A stretch of DNA of 60,161 nucleotides from Paludibacteraceae bacterium (GCA_017647145.1 JAGCLD010000041.1:1-60161); one strand, 5' to 3'; positions 35,026-44,663 are shown, numbered from the stretch's first letter. Notes: generated by a model not told the origin, from the letters alone. Numbers and translations are program-made.

Positions 35026-36039
35026 TTATTTTGTCCAACGAGCGAATCCAGAAGACTGTAGCGTCATAAATGTACCATCATCACCTTCATAAATAAGGAA
35101 ACAGTCCAAATCAGGATTATTTTCACAAATCTTCAAAGCCTCATCTTTGCCAAGCACCATGAATGCAGTGGCCCAGGCATCAGCCATCATGCATGAAGGG
35201 GCAACTACCGTGGCGCTCAAGAGATTGTGAGCAACGGGATAGCCCGTGCGTGGGTCAATGGTGTGGGCATATTTTTTTCCATCACGATAATAGAATTGGC
35301 GATAGTTGCCAGAAGTAGCCACCGCAATGTCGGACAAGTGTAAAACACATTCCAAAGATTTGTCGATGCATGTAGAGTCATTCACGGGTTTATTCACCCC
35401 AATTTTCCATGGTTGTCCCGAAGGATTGAGCCCCATGCACGCCACTTCTCCACCAATCTCTACCATGGCATTTGTGCATCCATGCTCTTTTAGACACTGC
35501 AAAGCGACATCAACGCCCAAACCTTTTGCAATAGCACTTGCATCGAGGCGCATTCGCGAATCAGATTTCAGCAAACGATCGTCGAGAAGAGTCAGATTAT
35601 CATACCCCACTAACTGCAACGCACTATCCACTTCAGAGGCAGAGACGGTCTTGCGTGTTCCTCGTCCGAATCCCCACAAATCAACCAAGGGTGCCACTGT
35701 GATGTCAAATGCTCCTTGTGTGGTCTGTGAAACCAAACTGGCCTGTTGATACACCAACAAGAACAAAGAGTCTAAATCTACCGGAATATTCTCATTAATC
35801 TTTGCAATAGTAGAAGAATCATTGAAGATGGAAAGAGAAGCATCCACGCCCTTTAATTCAGCCAACACCTCTTCACCTAAGTCTTCTCCATCAGGATGTT
35901 GGTAAGAAAGCGAATAGTATGTGCCAAAGATTTTTCCCTCGTTACGCATATAAGGCGCAGTCTTTTTATTAGGATAGAACAGCAAAAAGAACAATGCCAC
36001 TAAAAGGAAAAAGAGTGCAAGTAGATTTCTTTTTTTCAT
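35026..36039 (-). CDS. apbE: FAD:protein FMN transferase
   Basis: A protein of 337 aa with an N-terminal membrane anchor (LLALFFLLVALFFLLFYP). ApbE attaches FMN covalently to Thr or Ser of membrane proteins such as NqrB, NqrC and RnfG. Family motifs are FGTYYSLSY, TQGAFDITVAPLVDLWGFG, DASAIAKGLGVDV, MVEIGGEVACMG and the C-terminal YAHTIDPRTGYPV and SCMMADAWATAFMVLG. The gene lies in a run of leftward genes but none of its flavoprotein targets is in the window. Confidence 0.93.
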   Translation of the reverse strand: MKKRNLLALFFLLVALFFLLFYPNKKTAPYMRNEGKIFGTYYSLSYQHPDGEDLGEEVLAELKGVDASLSIFNDSSTIAKINENIPVDLDSLFLLVYQQASLVSQTTQGAFDITVAPLVDLWGFGRGTRKTVSASEVDSALQLVGYDNLTLLDDRLLKSDSRMRLDASAIAKGLGVDVALQCLKEHGCTNAMVEIGGEVACMGLNPSGQPWKIGVNKPVNDSTCIDKSLECVLHLSDIAVATSGNYRQFYYRDGKKYAHTIDPRTGYPVAHNLLSATVVAPSCMMADAWATAFMVLGKDEALKICENNPDLDCFLIYEGDDGTFMTLQSSGFARWTK

Positions 36040-36072
36040 GAAATTATAAATTTGGTATTGGCGGTATTGAAG

Positions 36073-37410
36073 TTAGTTTCTTGTAAAACTAAGCGGCATT
36101 GCAGCAGAGTGTTCGGCAAAGTGGTCATCAGCATAAGCAATCACGCCATTCAAAACTGTCATCTTCACTCTATGTTTCAATGTTCTACCCTCCAAAGGTG
36201 ACCATTTACATTTATACAGGAGTTGATCAGCATGAATTTCATAAGCAGGACCTTCTTTTATCAGTACAAAGTCGGCATAGTAGCCCTCACGCAGGTACCC
36301 TCTCTTTTCAACACTATAGATATCAGCAGGAGCATGAGCCATTGTGCGTACGACATCCACTTTAGAGAAACAGCCTTGCTCTGCAAGATCAAAAAGCAGA
36401 GGCAAATTATGCTGAATAGAAGGGAAACCTGAAACAGCCTGTGTACAATCACCCTGTTTATCAGCAAGGAGGTGAGGAGCATGGTCACTACCTATCGTGT
36501 CTACCTTACCAGTACAAATAGCCATGCGCAAAGCCTCTCTATCCATCACGGTTTTGATGGCAGGATTACACTTGATGCGTGCGCCCATTGAGGCATAATC
36601 CTTATCTGAAAAGAATAAATAGTGAGGGCATGTTTCCGCCGTAATGCGTTTATTTAAATAAGAACCTTCCGAGAGCAAAGACAATTCGTCGGTAGTAGAA
36701 ATATGTAGCACATGCAACTTGGCTGCATATTTTTCAGCCCATGTCATTGCCTTTTCCGTAGAACGGACACAGGCCTCACGACTTCGGATTAAAGGATGAG
36801 CTGCAATAGGAACAGACATTCCCTTTGCACGATAATATTCCATATTGGCACGGATGATTTGTTCATCCTCACAATGAGCAGCCACGAGGGTTTCCGCTTC
36901 AGCAAATATCTGTTGCAAGGCTTTCTGCTCATTAACCAACATATTACCTGTGGAAGAGCCCAAGAAAAGTTTGATACCACAAAGACGCTTGGGGTCGAGT
37001 TTCTGCCATTGGTCAGCATTATCATTCGTGGCACCTATGTAGAAGGCATAATTCGCATAAGCAGATTGTTGTGCCAAGTGATACTTATTTTCCCATGCCT
37101 CAACAGTAGTAGTTTGAGGCTGGGTGTTAGGCATCTCCATAAAGGAAGTAACCCCCCCTGCTAATGCAGCCTTACTCTCATGCAAAATGTCAGCCTTATG
37201 TGTAAGTCCGGGTTCTCTAAAATGCACATGCGCATCAATAGCCCCGGGCATCAGCCATGCAAATTCCGCATCAATACGTTCTGTTTCTTGTTCCCAAACA
37301 CACTCCGCAGGGACGCCCTCACACACACGTGTGATTTTATTTCCCCGCGTTGTGAGATAGCCCACAAAGGATCTTCCCTCATTGATGATTCGGGCGTTAT
37401 ATATCAGCAT
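36073..37410 (-). CDS. pyrC: Dihydroorotase
   Basis: A zinc amidohydrolase of 445 aa that cyclises carbamoyl aspartate to dihydroorotate in pyrimidine synthesis. The metal-binding HxH is in IDAHVHFREPGL (His61, His63). ETCPHYLFF, KCNPAIKT and TIGSDHAPH are the remaining conserved blocks, the last carrying the catalytic Asp. The length fits class I dihydroorotases. It overlaps the end of the upstream GT2 gene by 7 bp, so the two are coupled. Confidence 0.93.
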   Translation of the reverse strand: MLIYNARIINEGRSFVGYLTTRGNKITRVCEGVPAECVWEQETERIDAEFAWLMPGAIDAHVHFREPGLTHKADILHESKAALAGGVTSFMEMPNTQPQTTTVEAWENKYHLAQQSAYANYAFYIGATNDNADQWQKLDPKRLCGIKLFLGSSTGNMLVNEQKALQQIFAEAETLVAAHCEDEQIIRANMEYYRAKGMSVPIAAHPLIRSREACVRSTEKAMTWAEKYAAKLHVLHISTTDELSLLSEGSYLNKRITAETCPHYLFFSDKDYASMGARIKCNPAIKTVMDREALRMAICTGKVDTIGSDHAPHLLADKQGDCTQAVSGFPSIQHNLPLLFDLAEQGCFSKVDVVRTMAHAPADIYSVEKRGYLREGYYADFVLIKEGPAYEIHADQLLYKCKWSPLEGRTLKHRVKMTVLNGVIAYADDHFAEHSAAMPLSFTRN

Positions 37411-38138
37411 ACTTTTTTCGGATATTTCCTAAACCAACTTTGAATTTTCAGGCGCATGACACCAAAGAAAGCCTCTCCGAAGATTCCCCCTGACATTTTA
37501 GAGGTACCCAATTCTCTATTCACAAAGATAATAGGCACTTCTTTGATAACAAAGCCACACTTGTATGATGTATATTTCATTTCAATCTGGAAAGCATACC
37601 CTTTGAATTGAATTTTATCCAGTTCGATGGTTTCCAGAACTTGTCGTTTGTAGCACACAAAGCCCGCAGTGGTATCAGCTATTTTGACACCCAAGACCAT
37701 ACGCACATATTTAGAAGCAAAATAAGACATGAGTACGCGTCCCATAGGCCAATTCACCACATTCACTCCACTCACATAGCGCGAGCCAACCGCCAAGTCA
37801 GCCCCTTGGTTAGCACAAGCATCGTAGAGTTTGAGCAAGTCGTTAGGATTATGTGAGAAGTCAGCATCCATTTCAAAGATATAATCATACTTATGCTCAA
37901 TTGCCCATTTAAATCCAGCAATGTAAGCAGTGCCCAGTCCTAATTTTCCCTTTCTCTGCACCAAATGTAATTGTTCAGTAAACTCGGTTTGCAGACGTTT
38001 AACTATATCAGCAGTTCCATCAGGCGAACCATCATCAATGACCAAGACATGGAAGTCAATTGGCAGATTAAATACCGCACGGATAATGTTTTCGATATTT
38101 TCCTTTTCGTTGTAGGTAGGAATAATGACTAACCTCAT
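37404..38138 (-). CDS. Polyprenol-phosphate mannose synthase-like glycosyltransferase (GT2)
   Basis: A protein of 244 aa with a GT2 fold closest to the dolichol-phosphate mannose synthase (Dpm1) group. Motifs are IIPTYNEKENIENII, VIDDGSPDGT, GTAYIAGFKWAIEH and the metal site EMDADFSHNP. The late GYAFQIEMKY and VPIIFVNRELGTSKM blocks are typical. There is no membrane tail. It would charge undecaprenyl phosphate with a sugar at the inner face of the membrane. It overlaps pyrC by 7 bp. Confidence 0.88.
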   Translation of the reverse strand: MRLVIIPTYNEKENIENIIRAVFNLPIDFHVLVIDDGSPDGTADIVKRLQTEFTEQLHLVQRKGKLGLGTAYIAGFKWAIEHKYDYIFEMDADFSHNPNDLLKLYDACANQGADLAVGSRYVSGVNVVNWPMGRVLMSYFASKYVRMVLGVKIADTTAGFVCYKRQVLETIELDKIQFKGYAFQIEMKYTSYKCGFVIKEVPIIFVNRELGTSKMSGGIFGEAFFGVMRLKIQSWFRKYPKKVC

Positions 38139-38160
38139 AATCGCTCAATTTATTTATAGT

Positions 38161-38970
38161 TTATAATAATTCATACACTTTAGAAGCCGATGTTCTATCT
38201 AGCACAGTCAGTTGTAGTTGTTTACCCACTTCTATTCCATTATTCATTAAAATCTCCCTTACTGTGTTATAGGCCACATTCGGTTGATTATTCTCTTTGC
38301 TGAGATGGCACAAATATACATGTTTTAATCGAGACGAGACGTTTTTTGCCAATAAATTTGCACAATTATCATTGCTCAGATGTCCTCTCGGCGATGCAAT
38401 TCTATCTTTTAGTCGTTGAGGATACGGTCCTCTTGCCAACAAGAGTTTATCATGATTAGCTTCAATTACCAAATAATCAGCCATTGCGATTTGCTCTTGT
38501 ATGACCTGTGTAGGCTCACCCACATCCGTAGCGATACAGAATCTTACCCCATTATATTCTACTGCATATCCGACGCAATCCGTAGAGTCATGAGGGACCG
38601 GGAAAGCCATAACATTAAAATCAGCAATATCAAATTGCTTCATTTTTTCTATAAATCGTCTATCAGCCGCTCCCACTTTAGGAGTGAGTCCATAATTTCT
38701 ATCCATACCAGCATGTACCATCTGTGTAGTGTAGACAGGAATATGATATCGTTCAGCCAATGTGCCTACCCCTCTCACATGATCAGCATGGTCGTGTGTT
38801 ATGAGGATACCCCACAAACTATCCAATGTAACTCCTATCGCCTCGAGGCGTCTTTTAATCGTCCTTGCAGATATTCCCGCATCAATCAGCAAGCCTCTAT
38901 TGATAGTACCAATGTAATAAGAATTGCCACTACTTCCACTTGCCAAACTTTGAAAAATCAATTTATTCAT
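38161..38970 (-). CDS. MBL-fold metallohydrolase (YycJ/WalJ-like)
   Basis: A protein of 269 aa starting at the Met at 38970 (MNKLIFQSLASGSSGNSYYIG), which is the standard family beginning. An upstream Met at 39021 would only add residues inside the previous gene. The metallo-beta-lactamase zinc motif is LITHDHADHVRG. VLITHDH is followed by FPVPHDSTDCVGYAVE and DVGEPT. YycJ-type enzymes are 5' exonuclease-like proteins linked to DNA repair. The gene start overlaps the stop of the AddB-like nuclease gene by 8 bp. Confidence 0.88.
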   Translation of the reverse strand: MNKLIFQSLASGSSGNSYYIGTINRGLLIDAGISARTIKRRLEAIGVTLDSLWGILITHDHADHVRGVGTLAERYHIPVYTTQMVHAGMDRNYGLTPKVGAADRRFIEKMKQFDIADFNVMAFPVPHDSTDCVGYAVEYNGVRFCIATDVGEPTQVIQEQIAMADYLVIEANHDKLLLARGPYPQRLKDRIASPRGHLSNDNCANLLAKNVSSRLKHVYLCHLSKENNQPNVAYNTVREILMNNGIEVGKQLQLTVLDRTSASKVYELL

Positions 38971-41869
38971 TTTCTTTCCTTTTGTACTTTCCACACAAAT
39001 CCACAAACTTACAATGTTCACACACCTTAGTATCCTCCGCCTGCTTAAACCTCACATCCGGTGCAAATATTTCATTCTCCAAAAAGTTTCTCAGCGCCGT
39101 TTCAAACTTATCATTCCAAAGCGCATAATCATCCATGGGATGTACATTTCTATCCTCGGCCACCATCAATCCCTTTAAGGGAGTGTCAGAATAGAAGGAA
39201 CGCAATGAAGCAATGTACGGAACAATCCGTTTTCCATCAGCCACACCACATTCACGCATATAGAACCAAGCATATAACATAGTTTGTAATGCGTAAGCCG
39301 GTCGCTTATCTCCCAAATCGCCATTAAATATATCTTCTATTTGACTAAAAGTGAGTGTATCCACTTTTCCCGTTTTATAATCAATAATACGAATCTCATC
39401 CTCTTTACAGTCAATTCTATCAACATAACCAATCAGATTAACCCACCTTTGTCCATTGTCAATATCAATAGCACATACAAATTTCTTTTCGGGCGCCACA
39501 TATTGAAAAGGTGTGTCCTTCTCGTCATTCTCTAATTGTTTTAAGACATACTCCTTAATAACTCTTAGTATAAGGCTGTGACTACCCTCTACTTCTCCAT
39601 CGAGTTCTCCCGACTTATTCTTTAAAACATTGATTGCATAGGCTCTATTCAGAAGTGCATCTACTTCTGTCTTCATTAGTCGAATATCCTTATCTTCAAC
39701 GATTTTTCCCACATAAGGTTTATAGATGTTTTCCATTACCTCATGGTAGAGCGTTCCGAACATATCCGCTTCTATCTCTTCTTTCACTTCATCCGCTTCT
39801 TTCAATCTACAGATGTATGTAAAATAGAAACGCATAGAGCAATCAAGGAAAGTCTTTAGTGCAGACGCAGACAACGAGCGTCCGCCTTTATCTATCGGCA
39901 GACTGTATTTATTCAATTCCTTTTGAATATAGTCAGAGTTTTCTATTTCAAAATTGTGGGCTTCCGTTAAGCAAACATCAGCCGCCACCATTTTTTCATG
40001 CAGTACCTGATTGTACTGATATTTCAATTGCCATACATATCGGCTCACTTCATTCGTATTTTCCCGACTTGTTCTATTATCATACACCAGATGTACTTGT
40101 TCGGCATTAGATATTAGTCGATAGAAATTGTAAGCCATGATCGCATCATGCTCTTCAAAAGTAGGGAGCCCATACCCTTTTCTCAGGTTGTAAGGAATGA
40201 ATGAATTAGCGCTTTGCACCCTTGGCAAAGAACCCTCATTTGCAGCCAAGACAATCACTTTCTTAAAGTCCAATGCTCTTGTTTCCAAGAGTCCCATCAC
40301 TTGCAGTCCATCCAGTGGTTCGCCACGAAATGGGATTGTGGCACCTCGCATATACTGTTTGAGAACCCCATAAAGTGTTTCTCTCTGCATGAGTACTTGT
40401 TTGTGTTCTGCCAGCAAATCAGCCAAGCGTTGCGTAATCGCACAAGCTTGTTCAATATAGATTTTCTCTTCTTGCCATCCAGTAGTCTGTGAGACACACG
40501 CTTTCAAAACTTTCCATACAGATAACACAAATTGCAAATCCGTCAGCTCTGCCTCACAAGCAAACAACACATTCAGCAAGGGGTCGTCTTGCCTCAGCAC
40601 CATCTCACGTGGCACATAAACCCTATTCTCTCTCAGGATATCCGCACATATCTCCTCCACAAACTGCCCACTGACAAGTTCTATGTATTTATGTTTCAAG
40701 AGAGCCACTACCGTTTTATGATAGAAGGCTATCCCTTTCTTGAGCGTTCTTTGTTTACGTCTGAGATCGAAGAGTAGTTCCAAGAAACTCATCACATCCG
40801 TGCTTGACAGAGGGTAACCCATAGTCACATTAATTCGCTGAATATCGGCAGGAACCGCTTGTAACACAGGCATCAGCAGAGCCTCTTCAGGCAACACAAC
40901 CGCTGTATCCAACCACGATGTTTTACCTGCTTGAATATCGTCTCCAAGTATTTTTCTTACATACTGCGCTTGTCCTATCAAGGAAGGCAATGCAATTAAA
41001 GAATAGTCAGTGTGATGAGCAAAATGTTCCCATGTGAGTGTTTGAGGAAAATCACGTAAGTTTTCTCTTTTGAATTTAGACGCTATATTACGTTCATCCG
41101 ACAGAAAGGGACCATTATAATCCCAAAAAAAGAGCGTATCGGCATGCTTTTTATAATACGAGAACAACCTATGCTCACACAGAGTCAAAGCATTAAATCC
41201 AACAAACACCACCTTATGATTCAGCACTTGTGAATCACACATTCCCTTTTGCAAAGCAGTTATAGCTTCGCGCTGTATAAGACCCGGATAAGCCTCCCTA
41301 TTCAGAAGTAAAGAATCATTAAAGACCCTCATGATATCTGCCAAGTGTTTCCATATCTCCACAAACTTATTTCTGGCTTTAGAGTCGAACCTTCCGCCAT
41401 CAAATTGCTCCCAAAAGGCACGGATTACTTGTTTTTGTTCCTCCGTCAAGTAGTCAAATGAAGAGTCCAAGACTTTCAAATCCTTCAGGTTTGCAAAGAG
41501 TAGTTGTGCATCCACATCATACTTTGCTATATCATCAAAGTCAGTCAGCAACATCTGTCCCCAGAACATAAACGAGTCAAAAGATTCCTCAGAACCAGTT
41601 TGCTCCTTGTAAATCAGATACAATTTCAAGAGCAACGCAAAAGAATCAGAAGGGGTAAGAGCAGTTAGTTGTTCAAATAGTTGCGTTATAGTAATAATTT
41701 TGGGAGAGAAAATAGGTTTAGTTATCTCCTCTCCCAAATAGCGTTGAAAGAACAATCCTGAACGACGATTAGGAAATACGAAGGTCACATCTTCCATATT
41801 ACCCTCGTAATAATTATAGGTAGCTGCAGCTACTTTTCTTAAGAAATTATGTTTACCTGCTTCATTCAA
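38963..41869 (-). CDS. AddB-like PD-(D/E)XK nuclease/helicase-derived protein
   Basis: A protein of 968 aa resembling the AddB/RexB partner of AddAB recombination nucleases in Bacteroidota. The N-terminal half is an inactive-helicase-like region (TFVFPNRRSGLFFQRYL, no good Walker A). The C-terminal nuclease has IRIIDYKTGK (Asp830, Lys832), and an iron-sulfur staple is formed by the Cys in FLDCSMRFYF together with CEHCKFVDLC (950, 953, 959). It would process double-strand ends. No addA gene is next to it here. It overlaps the MBL-fold gene by 8 bp. Confidence 0.85.
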   Translation of the reverse strand: MNEAGKHNFLRKVAAATYNYYEGNMEDVTFVFPNRRSGLFFQRYLGEEITKPIFSPKIITITQLFEQLTALTPSDSFALLLKLYLIYKEQTGSEESFDSFMFWGQMLLTDFDDIAKYDVDAQLLFANLKDLKVLDSSFDYLTEEQKQVIRAFWEQFDGGRFDSKARNKFVEIWKHLADIMRVFNDSLLLNREAYPGLIQREAITALQKGMCDSQVLNHKVVFVGFNALTLCEHRLFSYYKKHADTLFFWDYNGPFLSDERNIASKFKRENLRDFPQTLTWEHFAHHTDYSLIALPSLIGQAQYVRKILGDDIQAGKTSWLDTAVVLPEEALLMPVLQAVPADIQRINVTMGYPLSSTDVMSFLELLFDLRRKQRTLKKGIAFYHKTVVALLKHKYIELVSGQFVEEICADILRENRVYVPREMVLRQDDPLLNVLFACEAELTDLQFVLSVWKVLKACVSQTTGWQEEKIYIEQACAITQRLADLLAEHKQVLMQRETLYGVLKQYMRGATIPFRGEPLDGLQVMGLLETRALDFKKVIVLAANEGSLPRVQSANSFIPYNLRKGYGLPTFEEHDAIMAYNFYRLISNAEQVHLVYDNRTSRENTNEVSRYVWQLKYQYNQVLHEKMVAADVCLTEAHNFEIENSDYIQKELNKYSLPIDKGGRSLSASALKTFLDCSMRFYFTYICRLKEADEVKEEIEADMFGTLYHEVMENIYKPYVGKIVEDKDIRLMKTEVDALLNRAYAINVLKNKSGELDGEVEGSHSLILRVIKEYVLKQLENDEKDTPFQYVAPEKKFVCAIDIDNGQRWVNLIGYVDRIDCKEDEIRIIDYKTGKVDTLTFSQIEDIFNGDLGDKRPAYALQTMLYAWFYMRECGVADGKRIVPYIASLRSFYSDTPLKGLMVAEDRNVHPMDDYALWNDKFETALRNFLENEIFAPDVRFKQAEDTKVCEHCKFVDLCGKYKRKENE

Positions 41870-41898
41870 GATGTTCCTGTGTTTCTATCCTATGTTTT

Positions 41899-42798
41899 TC
41901 AAACCAGTTGTTTGATTATATCCTCTGTGTTTCCCGGTAGTAAATCAATCAATGGAATTTCAATCATTGTATATGCCCCCGGCATCAACTTAGTGGTAGC
42001 ACGAGCAGCGGAGAGCATTACTTGAGCTGTCAGGGCTGGATTATTGATTCTCATCTCAAAGGAGAGGAGTTGGTTTTGTGTCATTCCCGAAACCCCTTTT
42101 CTCATCATGTTCACTCCATGCCCTCTGTCTATGAGTGCATCCACATCAGGAACAAAGAGGACATGCGTTTCGTCGTTCACAAAGTAGGGATCTGACTTGA
42201 TAGCTTGTTCGATTTGGTTTTCCTCAAATCCATTTTCTTTTTCCACATATACCATTCTCCTGTGTACACCCGTACCGAGTGGTATAGTCATAGAGAGCGC
42301 ACTTTTCACTCCTTTTATAGCTTTCACTGCCACAGTGTGCCCCATACTCATACCCGGTCCAAAATTCGTATATGTGATACCTTTAGGTGCCATTGCCAGC
42401 ATTAACGCCCTTACAATTGAGTCTGTACCCGGGTCCCATCCTGCCGCTATGACTGCCACTGCTTTGTGTTGTTGTGCAAGTGGAGTGAGTGTTTGTTTTA
42501 GGTTCCAGATTCCTGTGTGAATGTCATAGCTATCTACAGTGTTGATGCCCAAGGCCAACATTTGTTGTGCATATTCCGGCACGGCACGCGTTGGTGTGCA
42601 CAACAAGGCAACATCCACATGTCCCAGTTGTCTAATATCCGTCACCACTTGAACATTTTTCAGTTCTTCAGGCAGGTTCTCCAAAGAGCGTCTTACTACA
42701 CCTGCCAATTCACAGTCAGGTGCAGTAGTCACAGCCTCTATAGCATATCGGCCTATGTTGCCATAGCCCACGACAGCGATGCGTATATTTTTCATCAT
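41899..42798 (-). CDS. ddh: meso-Diaminopimelate dehydrogenase
   Basis: An NADPH-dependent protein of 299 aa that makes meso-DAP directly from tetrahydrodipicolinate for lysine and peptidoglycan synthesis. The N-terminal Rossmann start is [60 protein letters not shown] and [20 protein letters not shown] are family blocks. A second Met directly follows the first, so either could start translation. The gap to the pseudouridine synthase gene upstream is 13 bp. Confidence 0.93.
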   Translation of the reverse strand: MMKNIRIAVVGYGNIGRYAIEAVTTAPDCELAGVVRRSLENLPEELKNVQVVTDIRQLGHVDVALLCTPTRAVPEYAQQMLALGINTVDSYDIHTGIWNLKQTLTPLAQQHKAVAVIAAGWDPGTDSIVRALMLAMAPKGITYTNFGPGMSMGHTVAVKAIKGVKSALSMTIPLGTGVHRRMVYVEKENGFEENQIEQAIKSDPYFVNDETHVLFVPDVDALIDRGHGVNMMRKGVSGMTQNQLLSFEMRINNPALTAQVMLSAARATTKLMPGAYTMIEIPLIDLLPGNTEDIIKQLV

Positions 42799-42811
42799 TA
42801 TTCTTCTTTAA

Positions 42812-44068
42812 TTATTCAAATGCTCCCATGAGTAGCATATTTACTTCTCTTGGAGTGAGGAAGCGATATTTACCTCTTGGAAGATTTTTCTTTGTGAGTC
42901 CGGCAAAGAATACACGGTCGAGTTTAATTACTTTGTATCCTACTTTTTCGAAGATACGTCTTACTACGCGATTTTGTCCTGAGTGTATTTCTATGCCAAT
43001 TTGTGTTCTATCGTTTTCCACTGTAAACTCAAGTGCATCCGGTCTGATTACTTCTCCATCCAGTTCGATTCCTCCCATGATAGTTTGGTAGGCTTCTATA
43101 TCCAATGCTTTATCGAGTGTGGCATGATATATTTTTTTCTTTTCAAACTTAGGGTGTGTCAATTTAGACGCCAAGTCGCCATCATTGGTGAGCAGCAGGA
43201 CTCCTGTGGTGTTTCTATCCAATCTTCCCACGGGATAGATACGTTCAGCACATGCGTTCTTCACAAGGTCAAGCACAGTCATTCTGTCGTGTGTATCTTC
43301 CGTAGTTGTCACACAGTTTTTAGGCTTATTTAGGAGTAAGTATACTTTTTTTTCAGTACGAATTGTTTGGTCATGGAACATCACCTTATCGGTTGGGAAT
43401 ACCTTTGTACCCATTTCTGTTACCACTACTCCATTAACTGTGATTACACCTGCTTGGATATATTCATCTGCTTCTCTTCTGGAGCAAATACCAGCATTAG
43501 CCAAGAACTTGTTGAGTCTTACCGGTTTTGTGAGATCCATATCTTTCGGTTTATACTCATTGAATGCTTGACTGGTGCGTCTTGTCGGGTTATAGTTGCC
43601 ATTTCGGCGTTGGAAAGAGCGATGTTCATCATTCGAACGGTTATTGCGATATTCCCCACCTGCGTTGTTGTAGCGACGTTGTGGTTTATCTCCGAATGAG
43701 AGTCCTTCATTCAAGGTGCGATAGTTGTCATGCGATTGGTATCCCCCTTGTTTTGAGCGACCTTGTCCTCCAAAACGTTTGTTATCTTGACGATTTCCAT
43801 AGGAGTTGTTATTTCGGCGTTCAATACCGAAGTCACCATTTCCATAAGAAGAACGTTCAGGATTGTAAGGACGGTTAGTTTTAAAATTTCTTTCCGAGTT
43901 ATTATAATTCCCTCTTCCAAATGAATGTTCATTGTTGGATTGTGTAGCGGAATTTCGTTGGATTCTCGGACGTTTTTTGTGGAAGTTGTTTTCTTGGTAG
44001 TTACCTTGATTTCGGTTAGATTTAGCAGATTCTTCTCCCGAAGTCCCATGCCAGAATTCTTCGTTCAT
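42812..44068 (-). CDS. Ribosomal large subunit pseudouridine synthase (RluB-like) with disordered N-terminus
   Basis: A protein of 418 aa started at the Met at 44068 (MNEEFWHG). Residues 1 to about 170 are low-complexity, rich in Asn, Arg, Gly, Ser and Tyr with many RG and GN steps, and likely disordered and RNA-binding. Residues of about 175-235 are an S4 domain (RLNKFLANAGICSRREADEYI). The catalytic domain contains YPVGRLDRNTTGVLLLTNDGDL with the active Asp, and SGQNRVVRRIFE. RluB/RluF enzymes modify 23S rRNA. It is the first gene of the eight-gene leftward run and has a long leader. Confidence 0.9.
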   Translation of the reverse strand: MNEEFWHGTSGEESAKSNRNQGNYQENNFHKKRPRIQRNSATQSNNEHSFGRGNYNNSERNFKTNRPYNPERSSYGNGDFGIERRNNNSYGNRQDNKRFGGQGRSKQGGYQSHDNYRTLNEGLSFGDKPQRRYNNAGGEYRNNRSNDEHRSFQRRNGNYNPTRRTSQAFNEYKPKDMDLTKPVRLNKFLANAGICSRREADEYIQAGVITVNGVVVTEMGTKVFPTDKVMFHDQTIRTEKKVYLLLNKPKNCVTTTEDTHDRMTVLDLVKNACAERIYPVGRLDRNTTGVLLLTNDGDLASKLTHPKFEKKKIYHATLDKALDIEAYQTIMGGIELDGEVIRPDALEFTVENDRTQIGIEIHSGQNRVVRRIFEKVGYKVIKLDRVFFAGLTKKNLPRGKYRFLTPREVNMLLMGAFE

Positions 44069-44105
44069 AGTTTGTTTTTTTCTAATACCTATCAACAGTT
44101 AAAAC

Positions 44106-44178
44106 CAGCGCTAATCTTCTCTGTTTAAAAGTGTTGTTATTACTATATTGTTTTTAAGTTTTAGCGGGGATTGCGCTG
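44106..44178 (-). promoter_or_regulatory. Possible alternative-fold leader of the rluB-like operon
   Basis: The predicted leader is about 140 nt. CAGCGC (44106-44111) can pair with GCGCTG (44173-44178), and the overlapping CGCTAA (44109-44114) can pair instead with TTAGCG (44161-44166). The two pairings exclude each other, as in attenuators. Only six base pairs each, so the case is weak. Confidence 0.3.
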
Positions 44179-44214
44179 TAATTATAGTTTTTAACACCCC
44201 TACTATATCACGTG

Positions 44215-44245
44215 CAAAGGTACGATAAAGGGTCGGAATATGCAA
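44215..44245 (-). promoter_or_regulatory. Promoter of the rluB-like to tlpA operon
   Basis: On the minus strand TTG (44243-44245), 20 bp, then TACCTTTG (44215-44222). The start codon lies about 140 nt downstream of the predicted start site. Confidence 0.6.
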
Positions 44246-44363
44246 GGGTACACGATTGAGAGTTTATTGTTATTCAGACCGCTTTGGGGGAGATGATAAT
44301 GTTGGCGAAGGACTATCCTTGACTATCAATAGAGCATCGGGAATGGTAGGTCTTTTGTATCTT

Positions 44364-44418
44364 CATCCTACGTAGTGGTCCCGAGGTGGTCGCGTAATGG
44401 TCCCGATGATGCTTGCTG
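44364..44418. repeat. 11-bp periodic repeat, second GGTCCCG/GGTCGCG copy
   Basis: Consecutive 11-mers CATCCTACGTA, GTGGTCCCGAG, GTGGTCGCGTA, ATGGTCCCGAT and GATGCTTGCTG. The first contains ATCCTACGT, which is the reverse complement of the core of the unit repeated at 7473-7560, linking the two array types. Confidence 0.8.
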
Positions 44419-44663
44419 TCATGCAGGCAGATGTGATAAAATTTCTCTGCGACAACTAAGTTTTGTATGAATATGGGGTTTTAGACTTTAAAAAAGAAAT
44501 CTCAACCACATAAATACTGCGATTGAAACTAAATTGTATTCACTTTTAGTTTTTTACCGGACAGCAATAGAAAAAGGCATTTCTCACAACACTACTTGGG
44601 CTGATGAATAAGCCCCCATAAATTATCTATGTACTTGTTGATTCGTTTTTTCTTTACAAATCT
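44419..44663. other. Intergenic space with a TACCGGACA motif
   Basis: No gene was recognised. It carries TTTTTTACCGGACAGCAATA (44549-44568), close to TTTTACCGGACACCAATA at 24944-24961 and sharing TACCGGACA with 7467-7475. The remaining sequence is AT-rich. Confidence 0.55.
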
